Shown: positions 14,480 through 17,112 of the stretch, in pieces
How positions within the stretch are numbered: position 1 is the stretch's first letter
Layout of the letters: every line of letters begins with the position of its first letter
NCBI GenBank assembly: GCA_910577445.1
Contig: CAJTMZ010000087.1
Location: 1 to 17,112, forward strand
Direction of reading: 5' to 3'
Length of the DNA stretch: 17,112 nt
Source: an uncultured Lachnospiraceae bacterium
Lineage (GTDB): Bacteria > Bacillota > Clostridia > Lachnospirales > Lachnospiraceae
Translations under genes and position numbers: made by a program
Notes under the pieces: generated by a model
Told to the model about the DNA's origin: nothing
What the model saw: the letters and a program-made list of their open reading frames with translations, nothing else
Database searches by the model: none

Positions 14480-15404
14480 TCCTGTTCCCCCTTCCGCTAA
14501 TCTTAAATCCTACAATCGTAAACAGCATGATGACCACAAACAGGGTATAGGCGATGGACGCGCCGTAGCCTAAACGGGAATCAAGATTGAAGGAATCATT
14601 GTAGAACTTCCACACCGTTGTAAGCGCCGTGTACCCCGGGCCGCCGGTCTGCCCGTTTCCTAACGCCGCCCAGCCGCTGAACAGAAGCTTGGGCTCCTCG
14701 AACATCTGCAGGCCGCCGATTACGGAGGTGATAATCAGAAATCTTGTGGTGCCTTTCAGCATGGGAATCGTAATTTTTGTAAATATTTTCAGGTTGCTCG
14801 CTCCGTCCACCGCCGCCGCCTCGTATACCTCCATAGGCATGGACGTCATGGCCGCCAGATAAATCGTCATGTAATAGCCCAGCCAGCGCCACACTACCAT
14901 AACCACAATCAGCACCTTAGAAGCCGTTTCGCTCCCCAGCCAGAAAAAAGGCTCGTCTAAAATCCCAAGCCACACCAGAATTTTATTGACATATCCCGAC
15001 TGCCAGTCAAAGAGGTAGGAAAAAATAAAACCGATTGCTACCGGAGTGGTGATATACGGAAAAAAGTTGACTGTCTGATAAAGGCGTTTGCCTCTGCCGA
15101 TATCAAATAAAAGGTACGCCACCGTAAGCCCCAGAAATACAGTAATCGGCGTGGAAAACGCCATCAGGATAATCGTATTTTTCAGCGATTTGAAAAACAG
15201 GGGGTCTTTGGTAAACAGATTGATATAATTCTTAAGGCCGATGAAGGTCTTTGTTCCGATTCCGTTCCAGTCAAAAAAGCTCAGCTCCAGAGAATAAAGC
15301 ATGGGATACAGACTGAACAGGAAATAGGCAATCAAAAACGGCGCGCTGAACAGATAGGGCCATTTGTTTACTTTATGTAATGCGCTTTTTTTCTTTTTAT
15401 TCAT
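14472..15404 (-). CDS. Sugar ABC transporter permease, MalF/UgpA type
   Basis: A 310-residue membrane protein and partner of the following permease in a CUT1 oligosaccharide importer. It has a basic N-terminus (MNKKKKSALHK), a first membrane segment at about 13-35 (PYLFSAPFLIAYFLFSLYP, a common MalF-type start) and the EAA loop EVYEAAAVDGASNLKIF (about 192-208). The ATG has GGAG five bases upstream. A hairpin lies between this gene and the binding-protein gene, suggesting less permease than binding protein is made. Substrate is unknown; the linked GH2 enzyme points to a beta-linked oligosaccharide. Confidence 0.92.
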   Translation of the reverse strand: MNKKKKSALHKVNKWPYLFSAPFLIAYFLFSLYPMLYSLELSFFDWNGIGTKTFIGLKNYINLFTKDPLFFKSLKNTIILMAFSTPITVFLGLTVAYLLFDIGRGKRLYQTVNFFPYITTPVAIGFIFSYLFDWQSGYVNKILVWLGILDEPFFWLGSETASKVLIVVMVVWRWLGYYMTIYLAAMTSMPMEVYEAAAVDGASNLKIFTKITIPMLKGTTRFLIITSVIGGLQMFEEPKLLFSGWAALGNGQTGGPGYTALTTVWKFYNDSFNLDSRLGYGASIAYTLFVVIMLFTIVGFKISGRGNRNE

Positions 15405-15436
15405 ATATGCTCCATTTCCGCTGTTTTTTTATGGTG

Positions 15437-15468
15437 AAAAGGAAAGCTGCCAGATTCCGGCAGCTTCC
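15437..15468 (-). terminator. Intercistronic hairpin between binding protein and permease genes
   Basis: On the minus strand GGAAGCTGCC (15459-15468) pairs with GGCAGCTTTCC (15441-15451) over a seven-base loop, followed by TTTT. Such partial terminators or 3' stabilisers are common after binding-protein genes and would raise the binding protein over the permeases. Confidence 0.75.
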
Positions 15469-15486
15469 CTTACATCGTTCATGTTA

Positions 15487-16878
15487 TTACTTTATTGTAG
15501 CGTTGGGAATCAGGGTCTGTACTTCTGTCTTGAATGCCTCCATAGCTTCTTCCGCTGTCATGGACGGATTTCCCGTCATCTGGGTGGCAACATTCATTAA
15601 CGCTGTATTCACATTGGACTGATGCTTAGTCTGAACCTGCCCCTGCGTGGTAATGGCAATCTCGTTTATAAAATAATCCGCAAGATTCTGCCCGCCAAAG
15701 AAATCGTCATACTGTCCCTTTTCTGTAAAGAAATAAGAATCGCTGCTCTCGTAAGGAGCCTTGAAGCCTGTCATAAATCCGAACTGTCTGTAAGCTTCCT
15801 CTACGCCTTCACCTGTACAATATACTTCCTTAATATACTCCCATGCAGCGTCTTTGTTTTCACTGCCGGAGTAAACGCTGACGGAAGTTCCGCCGTATGT
15901 AAATCCGTCCTCAGGCGCTTTTGTCAGTCCCCAGTTGCCGGAACCGTCCGGGTCATTGGTTGCAATGCCCCACTTAAGGCTCCAGGGAGCGCAGGGATAA
16001 AAGAGAACCTCGCCTGCCGCATAGCTGTTTGCCATTGCCGGTGTGGAGTCTTCCTGTTTGCCCAAAATTCCTGCCTGGTTAAACTTAGTTGCGGTTTCCA
16101 GAACATCCATATAACGGCCTGTCAGGTCAATGTTATCACCGTCAATATAATCCTTCACATTCTTATTATTTAAAAGGTCTTTCAAAACAACGGTCATGCC
16201 CGGGAATACGGTCACTTTTCCGCCGCTCTTTTCCACTACCTGCTTTCCAACCTCAAAGAGTTTATCCCATGTTGAAATCATCTCTGCGATTTCGTTCGGG
16301 TCGTCGGTTCCCAGATATTCTTTTGCCAAATCCCTGCGGTAAGCAAATCCGCTGGGACAAATCTGCTGCTCAACACCGTACAGCTCACCATTCGGGCCGG
16401 CTCCTAATCTGTTGGCAAAATCAAACATATCCTCAGCCTTTACGTTGTAAGGGTCTTTTGAAAGGTCTTCCAGAACGCCCAAATCAAAAAGCTTTCCTCT
16501 GTATGCCATCTCAGAAAGTACAATATCCGGCACGCCGCTTCCGCTTGCAACGGCGCTCTGGAACTTCTGGAAATAGTCATTAGCCGCCACTACCAGAGTT
16601 TCAATCTTTACATTGGGATGTTTTTCCATATACCACTGTGTCATATGGTTTAAGTGGGCCTCGTCCCAGTCCCAGATGGTAAGCGTAACTTCCCCGCCTT
16701 TCGCTCCGGCATCGCCGGACGCATCCGTATCTGCGCTCCCCGTATCTTCTGCCGCAGCGGTGCTTCCCGAAGAAGCGCTGCTATCGCCGCCGTTTCCGCC
16801 GCCTGAATTTCCGCAGGCGCTCAGAGAAGCTATCAGCATCGCCGAAGCCAGTATAACCGCTATTATTTTCTTTTTCAT
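15487..16878 (-). CDS. Carbohydrate ABC transporter substrate-binding lipoprotein
   Basis: A 463-residue extracellular solute-binding protein of the family-1 (MalE/UgpB-like, CUT1) type. A lipoprotein signal is clear: MKKK, a hydrophobic core (residues 5-19), and lipobox L-S-A-C with C22 as the lipidated cysteine. A Gly/Ser/Ala/Asp-rich linker of about 45 residues then tethers the lobe to the membrane. The mature part starts EVTLTIWDWDEAHLNHMTQWYMEKHPNVKIE, the usual fold start, and a Trp/Tyr-rich C-terminal half suggests stacking on sugar. ATG 16878 is preferred over 16905 because AAAGGAG lies eight bases before it. First gene of the operon, 80 bases ahead of the permeases, with a visible promoter upstream. 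Confidence 0.93.
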   Translation of the reverse strand: MKKKIIAVILASAMLIASLSACGNSGGGNGGDSSASSGSTAAAEDTGSADTDASGDAGAKGGEVTLTIWDWDEAHLNHMTQWYMEKHPNVKIETLVVAANDYFQKFQSAVASGSGVPDIVLSEMAYRGKLFDLGVLEDLSKDPYNVKAEDMFDFANRLGAGPNGELYGVEQQICPSGFAYRRDLAKEYLGTDDPNEIAEMISTWDKLFEVGKQVVEKSGGKVTVFPGMTVVLKDLLNNKNVKDYIDGDNIDLTGRYMDVLETATKFNQAGILGKQEDSTPAMANSYAAGEVLFYPCAPWSLKWGIATNDPDGSGNWGLTKAPEDGFTYGGTSVSVYSGSENKDAAWEYIKEVYCTGEGVEEAYRQFGFMTGFKAPYESSDSYFFTEKGQYDDFFGGQNLADYFINEIAITTQGQVQTKHQSNVNTALMNVATQMTGNPSMTAEEAMEAFKTEVQTLIPNATIK

Positions 16879-16958
16879 AAAACTGCTCCTTTCTTTCCCT
16901 GTCACGTGCTAAATCTCTAAAAAGACATAATATAAATGGCTAAAATAGTTTAAATTTC

Positions 16959-16968
16959 GAAGGCCTTC
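16959..16968. promoter_or_regulatory. Dyad just after the promoter, possible operator
   Basis: GAAGGCCTTC is a perfect 10-base palindrome lying roughly 13-22 bases downstream of the predicted start of the sugar operon, a place suited to a repressor. It is short and could be chance; no regulator gene is in the window. Confidence 0.25.
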
Positions 16969-16987
16969 TTTTTGTTTCCGTAATATC

Positions 16988-17015
16988 AGTATAGCACAAT
17001 AACAGACAAGTAAAA
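16988..17015 (-). promoter_or_regulatory. Extended -10 promoter of the sugar operon
   Basis: Minus-strand TATACT (16988-16993) is preceded by TGC, giving an extended -10 (TGnTATACT). A weak -35, TTTTAC (17010-17015), is 16 bases upstream. The start near 16981 leaves a leader of about 100 bases before the binding-protein ATG. A weak -35 with an extended -10 suits an activated or derepressed promoter. Confidence 0.6.
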
Positions 17016-17059
17016 TGCTGTATCTTTCCATTTGATGGACTATATTCCTGTAATTCATC

Positions 17060-17088
17060 AAAAGCTGGCACGCTTCGCGAGCCAGCTT
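17060..17088 (-). terminator. Terminator of an off-window minus-strand gene
   Basis: AAGCTGGC (17081-17088 on the minus strand) pairs with GCCAGCTT (17062-17069), with an inner CGC-GAA-GCG stem, followed by a short TTTT. A very stable hairpin separating the sugar operon from what lies to the right. Confidence 0.75.
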
Positions 17089-17112
17089 ATTGTAATAACA
17101 AAACCTTCCTGC

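Noticed and set aside
1..17112. CRISPR arrays, tRNA or rRNA genes
   Set aside because: No regularly spaced repeat series and no tRNA cloverleaf or rRNA-like conserved stretch was seen on either strand.

Overview
The window looks like chromosomal DNA of an anaerobic gut Firmicute, most likely a Lachnospiraceae (Clostridia) member. This is judged from the TPP-riboswitch thiD, the BceRS-BceAB module, the sugar ABC/GH2 operon, the strong AGGAGG-type ribosome sites and the base composition, not from any marker gene. Almost everything is on the minus strand, so the window is best read from right to left.

Right part (17112 to 11567): after a terminator of an off-window gene comes a promoter with an extended -10. 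It is followed by a four-gene carbohydrate operon: lipoprotein solute-binding protein, two MalF/MalG-type permeases, and a cytoplasmic GH2 glycosidase. A hairpin lies between the binding protein and the permeases, and a strong terminator follows the glycosidase. No transporter ATPase gene is present, so a shared MsmK-type ATPase is probably used.

Middle part (11543 to 8114): a second transcription unit with a good sigma-A promoter encodes a 152-residue hypothetical protein and a right-handed beta-helix protein that has no signal peptide. Between them sits a 1.6-kb segment holding one gene, an AlbA_2/HATPase_c_4/winged-helix (COG2865-type) protein. The segment is bracketed by 53-bp direct repeats with 51 identical positions. 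One copy forms the 3' end of the 152-residue gene; the other forms the ribosome site and start of the beta-helix gene. Removing the segment and one repeat recreates two overlapping genes, so this looks like a gene-preserving insertion. It is the most interesting structure in the window.

Next (8004 to 3449): a four-gene antimicrobial-peptide sensing and detoxification module (BceR-like regulator, BceS-like kinase, BceA-like ATPase, BceB-like permease). A TTACA-N4-TGTAA box matching the known BceR operator consensus overlaps the kinase stop codon, upstream of bceA. The 0.2 kb between kinase and ATPase holds an odd repeat structure: two identical 25-bp direct repeats flanking a 10-bp inverted repeat, in an open frame continuous with the kinase.

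Left part (3431 to 1): a plus-strand YhcG/DUF1016 PD-(D/E)XK protein converges on bceB, with a bidirectional hairpin between them, and diverges from a minus-strand AAA-ATPase/PD-(D/E)XK protein. Both are visibly AT-richer than the metabolic genes and look like accessory genes. Finally comes a TPP riboswitch with its terminator and the first 53 codons of thiD. There are no tRNA, rRNA or CRISPR features and no gene-free stretch over about 250 bases.
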